Position numbers and translations under genes: made by a program. Below are positions 5,776 to 11,668 of a stretch of DNA of 13,349 nt, piece by piece; within the stretch, counting starts at the first letter, position 1; every line of letters begins with the position of its first letter. This DNA is from Ruminococcaceae bacterium UBA7135 (GTDB lineage: Bacteria > Bacillota > Clostridia > Oscillospirales > Ruminococcaceae), in the NCBI GenBank assembly GCA_002492075.1, contig DKXD01000193.1, positions 1-13,349 of the forward strand. Reading direction: 5' to 3'. The notes under the pieces are model-generated. The model saw only the letters and a list, made by a program, of their open reading frames with translations, searched no databases and was not told the origin of the DNA.

Positions 5776-6018
5776 ATGATTGATTTGCCTGAGCGCCCGT
5801 GGAGGCTCGGAGACGATTTGAATGAAAACGATAATCTTTTGGACGGCATAACATTCGAGGAGCTGATTACAACAGTTCGCTGCAACTGCTCTGTGATTGA
5901 TGACAAAGCCGTTTACACCGAGTTCAGACGTATTTTGGAAATCCGAGAGCAGGATATGCACTGCTTGCTTAACAGGAATTTGAAAGCGATTATTGCTGCG
6001 GCTAAGAAAGGAAGATAA
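5776..6018 (+). CDS. Conserved phage hypothetical protein (80 aa)
   Basis: First gene of the early operon, with ATG 5776 eight bases after a GGGAGG site. The 80-residue product is acidic at the N-terminus and helical afterwards, with ITFEELITTVRCNC around residues 25-38, FRRILEIREQDM at about 50-61 and a basic C-terminus (AIIAAAKKGR). The TVRCNC...V....R.ILE.R..DM.......L..II arrangement is familiar from small proteins of clostridial phages and conjugative elements, but no function is assigned to it. The single CxC is not enough for a metal site. Role unknown. Confidence 0.7.
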   Translation: MIDLPERPWRLGDDLNENDNLLDGITFEELITTVRCNCSVIDDKAVYTEFRRILEIREQDMHCLLNRNLKAIIAAAKKGR

Positions 6019-6045
6019 CAATGAAAAAAATGAGGAGGAATCGCG

Positions 6046-6318
6046 ATGCACACAAAAGACATCTCTGATAAACAGCGTGAACTTGGCTATCTGAAAGACT
6101 TCTCTTGCGAGGCTTATTTCGATACCGAAGTTGGTCGAGAGCAGCTTCGCAGCTTATGGACAGCGTATTGCTTGCATAACGGCTTGATGGTCGACACCGG
6201 AACTTATGATAATGACATTCTGGAGCTGTGGAGTGCCGTATCACAAGTCGAGGATGATACGGCGGAGTGGAGTGATTTTGACAGCTTCGATAATTTTATG
6301 TGCGCTTATTTAGTGTGA
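6046..6318 (+). CDS. Hypothetical acidic phage protein (90 aa)
   Basis: A 90-residue protein beginning MHTKDISDKQRELGYL, with ATG 6046 eight bases after GAGGAGG. It is strongly acidic, especially in the second half (SQVEDDTAEWSDFDSFDNF). It has no TM segment or zinc motif, and no family is recognised. It lies between two other small early genes of the same operon. An acidic, DNA-mimic-like charge is notable, but small phage early proteins are often acidic, so this is weak evidence for function. Confidence 0.65.
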   Translation: MHTKDISDKQRELGYLKDFSCEAYFDTEVGREQLRSLWTAYCLHNGLMVDTGTYDNDILELWSAVSQVEDDTAEWSDFDSFDNFMCAYLV

Positions 6319-6335
6319 GCAGAAAGGAGCGCGTA

Positions 6336-6593
6336 ATGTGTAAAAGCTGTGCCAGCTGCACATGGATAACCGAATACTGGAACAATGATGGCGAGATGTA
6401 TCGGGATTTAAGCAGAGAAGATGACGGAACCCTTGTCGAAGAAATAAGCAGATATGAAATCGTATTTGATTATGATGGGCAGAGATACTATTGCTTTGTA
6501 GATGCAATCAGCATAGACGAGGCATTAGGCATCTTTTTTAAAAATCACGATACGGTTACATATAAAGACGTGACAGACCATATTGAAATTTAA
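6336..6593 (+). CDS. Hypothetical protein with N-terminal CxxCxxC (85 aa)
   Basis: ATG 6336 is chosen because AAAGGAG lies seven bases upstream; an in-frame ATG at 6300 would sit inside the previous gene without a good site. The 85-residue protein starts MCKSCASCTW, giving Cys2, Cys5 and Cys8, too few for a normal four-ligand zinc finger unless Cys53 or a His contributes. A region with alternating aromatic residues follows (YEIVFDYDGQRYYCFVDAIS), resembling a small beta sheet, then a helix (IDEALGIFFKNH). No family is recognised and the role is unknown. Confidence 0.62.
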   Translation: MCKSCASCTWITEYWNNDGEMYRDLSREDDGTLVEEISRYEIVFDYDGQRYYCFVDAISIDEALGIFFKNHDTVTYKDVTDHIEI

Positions 6594-6623
6594 CTACTAA
6601 AACAGATTTTAAGGAGGTACACA

Positions 6624-7037
6624 ATGAGTATTAGCGTTGAACGCAAAAAGGAAGAAGCAATCAAAAGGATGAAGCTCCTCGGAATTATTCCGGACGTAAT
6701 TCATCAGTTTGAGAAGGATGACTTAATCAACCGCAGTGAACCGCCTTTCGGTGCCCTTTATTGGGTACAGGGCGACGATCTGAAGCACCTGCATAAGTTT
6801 GAGGAAGAGCATAATGCTCTGGTTTATGCGGTTATCCGCAACTATTACAACATTGGCACAATGGACTCATACCTGTATGTAAGCGACTATGAAAAAGACT
6901 GGGAAAACGACCGCGAAGAATTGAAAAACGGCGAAGCCTTTGCTTATGTACGAAATCTTGACGATGACGAGTGCTCGGAGTTTGGCAGCATCGGCGTAAC
7001 AAGAAGCCCTGCAGCAGGCTTGGTAAGAACGTGGTAA
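6624..7037 (+). CDS. Conserved hypothetical protein of clostridial phages and mobile elements (137 aa)
   Basis: A 137-residue protein, ATG 6624 after AAGGAGG. It matches by pattern a conserved family common in Firmicutes mobile elements. It starts with ISVERKKEEAIKRMKLLGI, then PDVIHQFEKDD, SEPPFGALYW, HKFEEEHNALVYAVIRNY and MDSYLYVSDYEKDWE, and ends CSEFGSIGVTRSPAAGLVRTW. It is cytoplasmic and acidic, with no metal or nucleotide motif. The strong conservation of SEPP.GA.YW and the C-terminal SEFGSIG imply a defined fold, but no biochemical role is known to me. Family recognition is from memory of the pattern. Confidence 0.75.
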   Translation: MSISVERKKEEAIKRMKLLGIIPDVIHQFEKDDLINRSEPPFGALYWVQGDDLKHLHKFEEEHNALVYAVIRNYYNIGTMDSYLYVSDYEKDWENDREELKNGEAFAYVRNLDDDECSEFGSIGVTRSPAAGLVRTW

Positions 7038-7046
7038 AGACTTAAT

Positions 7047-7072
7047 GATGTGCAATACATTAGTATCACATC
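7047..7072 (+). other. Hairpin between early genes
   Basis: GATGTG (7047-7052) pairs with CACATC (7067-7072), and ATAC (7055-7058) with GTAT (7063-7066), around an ATTA loop. This gives a 10-bp stem with a two-base bulge in the gap between two early genes. No T-run follows, so it is not a classical terminator. It could be an mRNA-processing or stability element, or chance. Confidence 0.4.
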
Positions 7073-7090
7073 TAACTGAAGGGAGAAAAA

Positions 7091-7729
7091 ATGAAGATTA
7101 AAGAAGAAATCCAAAAGGTTTACGTTGCTTTCGATGACACCAAGTTTGAAGATGAAGCTTCTTGCGCCGCTTACGAAGAGGAGATTACATTAAAAATGAA
7201 CTTCGATACCTTGCAAGCAAAGGTGGACAAGATAGAGTGCATCGAATGTGGCGAGGCTCCGTTTTCCTTGTGTTACGTTGATGATGATAGATACGAGTAC
7301 CGTTGGTACAGACCCAAAAACATTGAGGAAGTATCTGCACTTAACGACTTTTTCCGCATCTCGCTTGAAGCGTCGGAAATGGTTGGAGAATGGGTCTGCA
7401 TTGAAATAGACGGAGGATATGATGACTACACGGGCGTCGAGGATGTCTATATTACAATTGATTTTGATGTCTCAAATGAGCACATTGTGAATTTTTACAA
7501 GCAGCTTGGCTATGATGTCGAAATCAAAAAGGAACCGAGTGCGGTAAAGATCCGTGATGATGCCGTCGAGAAACTGTGGGAACAGCTAGATGATATTCCT
7601 ATGGACCCTAAGACCGAGTGTATAGAACAACCGTTCTGCCATTTTCCTGCGGGAACTAACAAATACGATATTTGGGAGTGGTTCGGTGCTCAACACAGCA
7701 AGGGCATTGATGCCTTGATTGGGAAGTAA
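7091..7729 (+). CDS. Conserved phage hypothetical protein, two-part (212 aa)
   Basis: A 212-residue acidic protein, ATG 7091 after AAGGGAG. It appears to have two parts. The N-terminus (residues 1-35: VYVAFDDTKFEDEASCAAYE) matches a short module common in phage proteins, of the form YVAFDGTEF...C..YE. The C-terminus (about 155-210: AVEKLWEQLDDIPMDPKTEC, then PFCHFPAGTNKYDIWEWFGA) matches another conserved phage/mobile-element module with LWE.L.D.PM.P.TE.IE..F.HFPAGT...IW.WF. The middle (about 60-150) is Asp/Tyr-rich. No function is known for either module. Confidence 0.72.
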   Translation: MKIKEEIQKVYVAFDDTKFEDEASCAAYEEEITLKMNFDTLQAKVDKIECIECGEAPFSLCYVDDDRYEYRWYRPKNIEEVSALNDFFRISLEASEMVGEWVCIEIDGGYDDYTGVEDVYITIDFDVSNEHIVNFYKQLGYDVEIKKEPSAVKIRDDAVEKLWEQLDDIPMDPKTECIEQPFCHFPAGTNKYDIWEWFGAQHSKGIDALIGK

Positions 7730-7742
7730 ATTTTTAGAGGAA

Positions 7743-7757
7743 ACGGCAAGTTGCCGT
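7743..7757. promoter_or_regulatory. Inverted repeat before the 80-aa gene at 7778
   Basis: ACGGCAA-G-TTGCCGT is a perfect 7+7 inverted repeat with a single central base. It lies four bases before the ribosome binding site AAGGAG (7761-7766). It could be a protein operator on DNA. As an RNA hairpin the one-base loop would need to open. No T-run follows, so it is not a terminator. Confidence 0.4.
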
Positions 7758-7777
7758 AACAAGGAGACTGGCAACAT

Positions 7778-8020
7778 ATGAGAATACCAAAAGAAATTTC
7801 GGCGGCGCTGAAAAAGCGTACTAAAGCGGCAAAAGACCTTAACGAGGCTGATGATATCGTATCAAACTTCATTATGGATAACGGTATAGAAGCGGACGAA
7901 GCAGACTTTTTGACAGGTGTTGAAATGTATGTTAATCCTTATTCCACTGAGTGCCGTATTCGCGAGGCGATAAAGAGGCATAAACCAACAGAGAAAAATA
8001 GGAGGTCTGACAATGGCTGA
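7778..8020 (+). CDS. Hypothetical phage protein (80 aa)
   Basis: An 80-residue protein from ATG 7778, with AAGGAG about 11 bases upstream. A basic, helical N-terminus (MRIPKEISAALKKRTKAAKD) leads into an acidic central part (NGIEADEADFLTGVEMYVNP) and a basic C-terminus (IREAIKRHKP). No TM, zinc or nucleotide motif is present and no family is recognised. Its end overlaps the start of the next gene by 8 bases, so the two are probably translationally coupled. Confidence 0.62.
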   Translation: MRIPKEISAALKKRTKAAKDLNEADDIVSNFIMDNGIEADEADFLTGVEMYVNPYSTECRIREAIKRHKPTEKNRRSDNG

Positions 8021-8294
8021 ATACATAGAGCGCGAATTTGCAATTAAACAGTTTGAAGAATGGGTAGGCGAGAGCAAATACGCGTGGGAAAAAAGCGTTA
8101 AAAGAAAGCTACAGCAGATACCCGCCGCCGACGTTCGCCCCGAAAGGCGCGGGGTGTGGTCAGACGCGTTTGGGAGTTTGCCTAGACACGCTCCGTATGG
8201 GTGGAGATGCTCCGCTTGCGGTGATGTCGCATTTTGCATGCATTTGTACTGCCCTAACTGCGGCGCGAAGATGGACGTAAAGAGCGGAGGATAA
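8013..8294 (+). CDS. Phage zinc-ribbon protein, paralogue 1 (93 aa)
   Basis: ATG 8013 follows GGAGG by seven bases. The 93-residue product belongs by pattern to a family very common in gut Firmicutes phages. An N-terminal helix carries YIERE.A...F, then IPAADVRPERRGVW, then a C-terminal zinc ribbon with Cys66-x2-Cys69 and Cys80-x2-Cys83 (CSACG ... CPNCGAKM). It binds one zinc and perhaps nucleic acid or protein; the actual function is unknown. Two related genes lie nearby, at 8834 and 9876, with the same layout but divergent sequence. Confidence 0.82.
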   Translation: MAEYIEREFAIKQFEEWVGESKYAWEKSVKRKLQQIPAADVRPERRGVWSDAFGSLPRHAPYGWRCSACGDVAFCMHLYCPNCGAKMDVKSGG

Positions 8295-8295
8295 A

Positions 8296-8841
8296 ATGAC
8301 TATTGACATTCTTGTTAAGAGAAAAGATGAACACGCCTCCGAGAAAATGCTTGAAACGCTTCCAAATTGCCCAATTTGCGGAGCAAAGGCATACTTGGAG
8401 GGCGATACAGTTGATGGATTTTGGTTCGGTTGGTCGGTCGGTTGTCCGAGATATTGCCTTAACGACGGCATACACGGGCACAATGATAACACCCCTAAAA
8501 GAGACCGCCTTGCGGCACACGGGTTTAGTACAAAATATACCGCCAAAAGGTGGTGGATAAACCGTATAAAACGAGCGGGAATAGGCGGAAAGGGCGGTAA
8601 AATGAAAGCAAAAACTAAAAAAATACGGAGAGGGCTTTACAAGTATAAGGGGTACGAACTTCGTCGTTTTGGATATCATCAACCAGATCACTGCGTTTTA
8701 TGGGAGGGCGTTAATATTGAGACGCGAAATGCTGATTTTCACGCGAGAACAAAAAGGCAGTTGGTTTTGCTAATCGATGAATATGAAAAAAGCACTTGCG
8801 AATCGGCAAGCCTACGGGAAGGAGGGAAACACAATGGCTGA
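8296..8841 (+). CDS. Lar-like zinc-ribbon protein fused to a second phage domain (181 aa)
   Basis: ATG 8296 lies five bases after GGAGG. The N-terminal half (about residues 20-93) resembles Lar-type restriction-alleviation proteins: LPNCPICGAKAYLEG with Cys25 and Cys28, a second pair Cys50/Cys54, and a terminal KYTAKRWWINRIKR like the family's EAI..WN.R end. Lar proteins modulate type I restriction. The assignment here is tentative because the second Cys pair is spaced CxxxC. A Gly/Lys linker (94-110) joins a second domain (about 111-165) with KKIRRGLYKYKGYELRRFGY and VLWEGVNIET, which looks like a separate small phage protein. An internal ATG at 8602 lies at the junction, so two products could be made. 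It overlaps the next gene by 8 bases. Confidence 0.65.
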   Translation: MTIDILVKRKDEHASEKMLETLPNCPICGAKAYLEGDTVDGFWFGWSVGCPRYCLNDGIHGHNDNTPKRDRLAAHGFSTKYTAKRWWINRIKRAGIGGKGGKMKAKTKKIRRGLYKYKGYELRRFGYHQPDHCVLWEGVNIETRNADFHARTKRQLVLLIDEYEKSTCESASLREGGKHNG

Positions 8842-9169
8842 TTATCTAAGACGCGACTCGGTAATTGATATAATGAACGAGTGGACGAACGAATGTGTCA
8901 TGAGCGACGATCATGAACTGTATAGCATTGTTGTTGAAAAAACATTGAATATCCTTGATTTGCCTATTTACACTTCACGAAGTGGAGAGTGGCTTCACAA
9001 ATCCCTTGACGATCAAGACGAATTTGCGTATGTGTGTTCGGAGTGCAAGGGGGAAGAATCTTTTTATGATGAAAGCCTACTCTCCAGGTTCTGCCCGAAC
9101 TGTGGCGCTGAAATGGCTTTCAAAAAAAGGAGGTCAGCGAATAATGAATCGGCTCACTACAACGGTTAA
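8834..9169 (+). CDS. Phage zinc-ribbon protein, paralogue 2 (111 aa)
   Basis: ATG 8834 is chosen for the GGAAGGAGGG site about eight bases upstream; in-frame ATGs from 8777 lie inside the preceding gene. The protein begins MADYLRRDSVIDIMNEW, parallel to the MAEYIEREFAIKQFEEW of the gene at 8013. A helical N-terminal part is followed by GEWL and a zinc ribbon with Cys68-x2-Cys71 and Cys86-x2-Cys89 (CSEC ... CPNCGAEM). The IPAADV segment is replaced by LDLPIYTSRS, so this copy has diverged. The function is unknown, as for the family. The next gene starts 26 bases before its stop. Confidence 0.78.
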   Translation: MADYLRRDSVIDIMNEWTNECVMSDDHELYSIVVEKTLNILDLPIYTSRSGEWLHKSLDDQDEFAYVCSECKGEESFYDESLLSRFCPNCGAEMAFKKRRSANNESAHYNG

Positions 9170-9473
9170 TCTTCCTCCTGAAGGTGTATTCCGAGTTTTC
9201 TCGGATGAAGAACGAGAGCAAATAAAATACGCCGATAAAGTATCTCAAAAAGAGATATATCGGCGTTTGCAAGAATACGAAAACACAGGCTTAACGCCCG
9301 ACGAGATTAGACGTATGATGGAACGCTTGACAGAAGACCCTTCGTGGAGCGATAAAATTGACGAGCTTGAAGAAGCTATTGAATTTATCAGGTTCGAGCG
9401 CGATAATCTCAAGGCTGAAAATGCTAGGCTTCATATTCTGCTCGATGATATTGAGAATGTACTGAAAGGATGA
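9144..9473 (+). CDS. Coiled-coil phage protein with EYENTGLTPDEI motif (109 aa)
   Basis: ATG 9144 is chosen for AAAGGAGG ten bases upstream; an upstream in-frame ATG at 8955 would lie deep within the previous gene. The N-terminus carries YRRLQEYENTGLTPDEI (about residues 42-58), a motif seen in very many small gut-phage proteins. It is followed by a long Glu/Leu-rich helix (about 70-108: DELEEAIEFIRFERDNLKAE) expected to form a coiled coil. A second protein at 11270 has the same motif. The function is not known; the coiled coil suggests oligomerisation. Confidence 0.75.
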   Translation: MNRLTTTVNLPPEGVFRVFSDEEREQIKYADKVSQKEIYRRLQEYENTGLTPDEIRRMMERLTEDPSWSDKIDELEEAIEFIRFERDNLKAENARLHILLDDIENVLKG

Positions 9474-9478
9474 TTTAA

Positions 9479-9886
9479 ATGGTGCATGACGCAAAAACTC
9501 TTAGCAGAGCATTAACCGCTGTTATGTCGGCAAGCGTAGGAGTTGAGAATTACTACGGTTCTTATGTTGGCATTGCATCCCGTGAGCGTGGTGAAATTTT
9601 GGTTTACGAGGTAGACCCCAACACACTCGGCGAATGCGCAGGAGCGCCTGACAAAAATGGCAAGCCGATTTTTGAGGGAGACATTGTTCAAACCAAACAC
9701 GGAAGATTATGTAAGGTCGTGCGACGTATCAATTCAGCTGTTAATTGCTGGGATCTTGTTCCATTGGAATGCAAGCACCGTAGTCCCGATGAATGGGATT
9801 TGTGGAATAGCAATAATCTGTTGGTGGTCGGCAATGTCCACAACAACCTGAAGCTTTTGGAAGGCGGTGAATACGATGAAAGATGA
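9479..9886 (+). CDS. YopX-family phage protein (135 aa)
   Basis: ATG 9479 follows GAAAGGA by eight bases. The region from about residue 40 to the end has the YopX signature: YEVDPNTLGE, PDKNGKPIFEGDIVQ, then a beta-rich segment and a closing VVGNVHNNLKLL. YopX (named from Bacillus phage SPbeta) is a small beta-barrel-like phage protein of unknown function. The usual N-terminal segment of the family, with its R.WD motif, is not seen; residues 1-39 (AKTLSRALTAVMSASVGVEN) look different and may be a replaced N-terminus. It overlaps the next gene start by 11 bases. Confidence 0.82.
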   Translation: MVHDAKTLSRALTAVMSASVGVENYYGSYVGIASRERGEILVYEVDPNTLGECAGAPDKNGKPIFEGDIVQTKHGRLCKVVRRINSAVNCWDLVPLECKHRSPDEWDLWNSNNLLVVGNVHNNLKLLEGGEYDER

Positions 9887-10196
9887 TCTGATACACCGTG
9901 AAGAAGCCCTTGACGTTATGCTGGGCATAGTGAGAGATATTAAAGATGTTCCGGAGGGCGCATTTTCCGATGAATATATTCAAGGGTGGCAAGACGGTGT
10001 AAACAGCGCCGCTGAACTTGTAGAAAAGATTGCTGCCGCTGACGCTATTCCTATCAATCGCGGACGCTGGATTAAAGACGGCAGCGGTGTGATTATTTGT
10101 TCCGAATGTGGAGAAGAGCACGAATGGGAAACTTATCGCGCTTCTTATTGCGATACCTGCGGAGCTAAGATGAGCTGGGAGGAAGGCGAAGATTAA
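9876..10196 (+). CDS. Phage zinc-ribbon protein, paralogue 3 (106 aa)
   Basis: ATG 9876 lies eight bases after GGAAGGCGG; a GTG at 9867 is in frame but inside that site. It starts MKDDLIHREEALDVMLG and continues with a helical segment to IAAADAIPINRGRW. The zinc ribbon has Cys75-x2-Cys78 and Cys92-x2-Cys95 (CSECG ... CDTCGAKM). The layout matches the genes at 8013 and 8834, so this is a third member of the family in 2.2 kb. Zinc binding is near certain from the motif; the biological role is unknown. Confidence 0.82.
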   Translation: MKDDLIHREEALDVMLGIVRDIKDVPEGAFSDEYIQGWQDGVNSAAELVEKIAAADAIPINRGRWIKDGSGVIICSECGEEHEWETYRASYCDTCGAKMSWEEGED

Positions 10197-10197
10197 A

Positions 10198-10452
10198 ATG
10201 GAAATAACCTCAGTCATTTGTGACCGCTGTGGCGAAGATATTCCAAAGGTAGAAAAAACTGACTTTTTTGGAATAAAGCGCAAGTATTACAGGTTCGGAA
10301 AAATAAGCTTCGGGGAGCCGTTTAACAACATAGACCCCTATTATTTACTTGGCATTGATTTGTGCGAAAAATGTGCTGCGGCGATTAGTATGGAAATTAT
10401 GCAGTGGAGAACCGAGGCACTTGTAGAAGCCGAACGCCGACGAAAGGGGTGA
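10198..10452 (+). CDS. Small protein with two CxxC pairs (84 aa)
   Basis: ATG 10198 follows the previous stop by one base, with GGAGGAAGG nine bases upstream. Residues 8-11 (CDRC) and about 56-59 (CEKC) form two CxxC pairs that could bind one zinc. Between them is a Tyr/Phe-rich beta-like segment (FGIKRKYYRFGKISFGE), and a charged helix follows (MQWRTEALVEAERRRKG). The form CD.CG..IP......G.........LC..CA..I is common in gut-phage proteins of unknown function. It is distinct from the CPNCGAKM paralogues. Its stop overlaps the GTG of the methyltransferase frame. Confidence 0.7.
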   Translation: MEITSVICDRCGEDIPKVEKTDFFGIKRKYYRFGKISFGEPFNNIDPYYLLGIDLCEKCAAAISMEIMQWRTEALVEAERRRKG

Positions 10453-11249
10453 CGATAATAAACACGCTGCTGAAATACCCCGGTTCAAAATGGAGAATAG
10501 CATACTGGATTATCTCGCACTTTCCGGAACATAAGGTATACTGCGAACCGTTTTTCGGCTCTGGGGCGATATTCTTTAGCAAGAAGCCTGTTTATATCGA
10601 GACGATAAATGACCTCGACGGCAATGTCGTCAACCTGTTCAGGGTGTGCAGAGAACACCCGGAAGAACTTGCCAAGCTTCTCGCACTGACCCCTTTCGCG
10701 AGAGACGAATTTCAGTTTTGCTATGAAAGATCTGACGACCCTGTTGAGCAAGCGAGGCGAACGGTAGTCAGGTATCATCAATCATTTGGCACTTCCAACA
10801 GCAGCAAAAACAGTTGGCGAAACGTTCAGACCTACGGAGGACCCCGCTGCGCCACAATGTGGAACTATCTCCCCGAGGCGGTTATGGCGTGTGTTGAACG
10901 CCTGAAGGAAGCGCAGATAGAAAACATAGATGCCGTGGAGCTTGTCAAGCGATATGATGATAAGGACACTCTGATTTACTGCGACCCTCCGTATCTTCCC
11001 GGATTGAGGAGGCACCACATCTACGCTTGCGAGATGAACGAGGACAAGCACATTGAGCTTCTCGAAGCTCTTAAAAAGAGCCGCTCGATGGTTGTGATAA
11101 GCGGCTATGACAGCGACCTTTATAACAGGGAGCTGTCTGACTGGAACGTTGACATCAAGGAAACGACGGCACAATTCGGATTTCATCGCACGGAGAAAAT
11201 CTGGGCTAATTTCGATTTTGATACTGACGGGCAGATGAAACTTGTTTAA
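10449..11249 (+). CDS. DNA adenine methyltransferase, D12 class (Dam-like)
   Basis: A methyltransferase of about 266 residues using S-adenosylmethionine to make N6-methyladenine in DNA. Motifs visible in order: LLKYPGSKWRIA (residues 7-18, motif X), EPFFGSGAIFF (33-43, SAM-binding motif I), NDLDGNVVNLFR and the catalytic DPPY (179-182, motif IV) in IYCDPPYLPG, with GYDSDLY downstream. The order X-I-IV marks the alpha/D12 class. The recognition site cannot be read from the sequence and need not be GATC. The start is unclear: GTG 10449 overlaps the previous stop, but homologues typically begin at the Met before NTLLKYPGSK, where ATA (10458) stands here, well spaced from AAAGGGG. A likely role is protection from host restriction or marking of phage DNA (inference). 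Confidence 0.88.
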   Translation: MTIINTLLKYPGSKWRIAYWIISHFPEHKVYCEPFFGSGAIFFSKKPVYIETINDLDGNVVNLFRVCREHPEELAKLLALTPFARDEFQFCYERSDDPVEQARRTVVRYHQSFGTSNSSKNSWRNVQTYGGPRCATMWNYLPEAVMACVERLKEAQIENIDAVELVKRYDDKDTLIYCDPPYLPGLRRHHIYACEMNEDKHIELLEALKKSRSMVVISGYDSDLYNRELSDWNVDIKETTAQFGFHRTEKIWANFDFDTDGQMKLV

Positions 11250-11269
11250 GAAAGGAAACGGCTGTAAAT

Positions 11270-11668
11270 ATGATTGTGAATAGACTTACGTTTCTTGATA
11301 ACGGTAGCCCTGCGTTTAAATTAGGGGACTGCATTTACAAGAACGATATTGCACGCAGACTATACGCCTATGAGAGCACGGGGCTTACCCCGGAAGAAAT
11401 CAAGCATTTAAAACCGCAAAGTGAGGATAGCTTTATTGAACACCTTAATATGCTTTGCGATGTAAAAGACAAGTATATCGCCGTTCTCCAGTTGCTTTGT
11501 GAGGACGTGGAGAATACGGCCATAAAATACCGTGCGTTTAAAGAATATTTCGATAAACTGTACGGGCAAGGCTTAACCGTTGGGAATTGGCATTTAAATG
11601 GAGCTTTAGAGCCGTTTGACAACTTTTATGATAAAGCCGTAGACGGAATGAAGGAGGGACAAAAATAA
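11270..11668 (+). CDS. Phage protein with YESTGLTPEEI motif (132 aa)
   Basis: A 132-residue protein, ATG 11270, with AAAGGAAA about 12 bases upstream. It begins MIVNRLTFLDNGSPAFKL and carries RRLYAYESTGLTPEEIKHLK (about residues 29-48), the same motif as the gene at 9144 but with a different C-terminal part. That part is helical, with an EHLNMLCDVKDKYIAVLQLL segment and a YFDKLYGQGLTVGNWHLNGA segment. No known function. The next gene starts inside its stop codon (TAATG), so it is translationally linked to the AAA+ ATPase. Confidence 0.72.
   Translation: MIVNRLTFLDNGSPAFKLGDCIYKNDIARRLYAYESTGLTPEEIKHLKPQSEDSFIEHLNMLCDVKDKYIAVLQLLCEDVENTAIKYRAFKEYFDKLYGQGLTVGNWHLNGALEPFDNFYDKAVDGMKEGQK

Noticed and set aside
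5598..5906. Reverse-strand open frame across the tandem leader repeats
   Set aside because: It runs through the promoter-proximal leader repeats and into the well-supported + strand gene at 5776, has no ribosome binding site, and its sequence simply reflects the repeat. It is a shadow.
6021..6068. Fifteen-residue basic frame starting MKKMRRNRD before the gene at 6046
   Set aside because: It has no ribosome binding site of its own, and its sequence is mostly the ribosome binding site of the gene at 6046. Coding is unlikely.
10404..10448. ATG at 10404 as methyltransferase start
   Set aside because: It lies inside the preceding gene in another frame, lacks a good ribosome binding site, and would add 15 residues absent from the usual family N-terminus.
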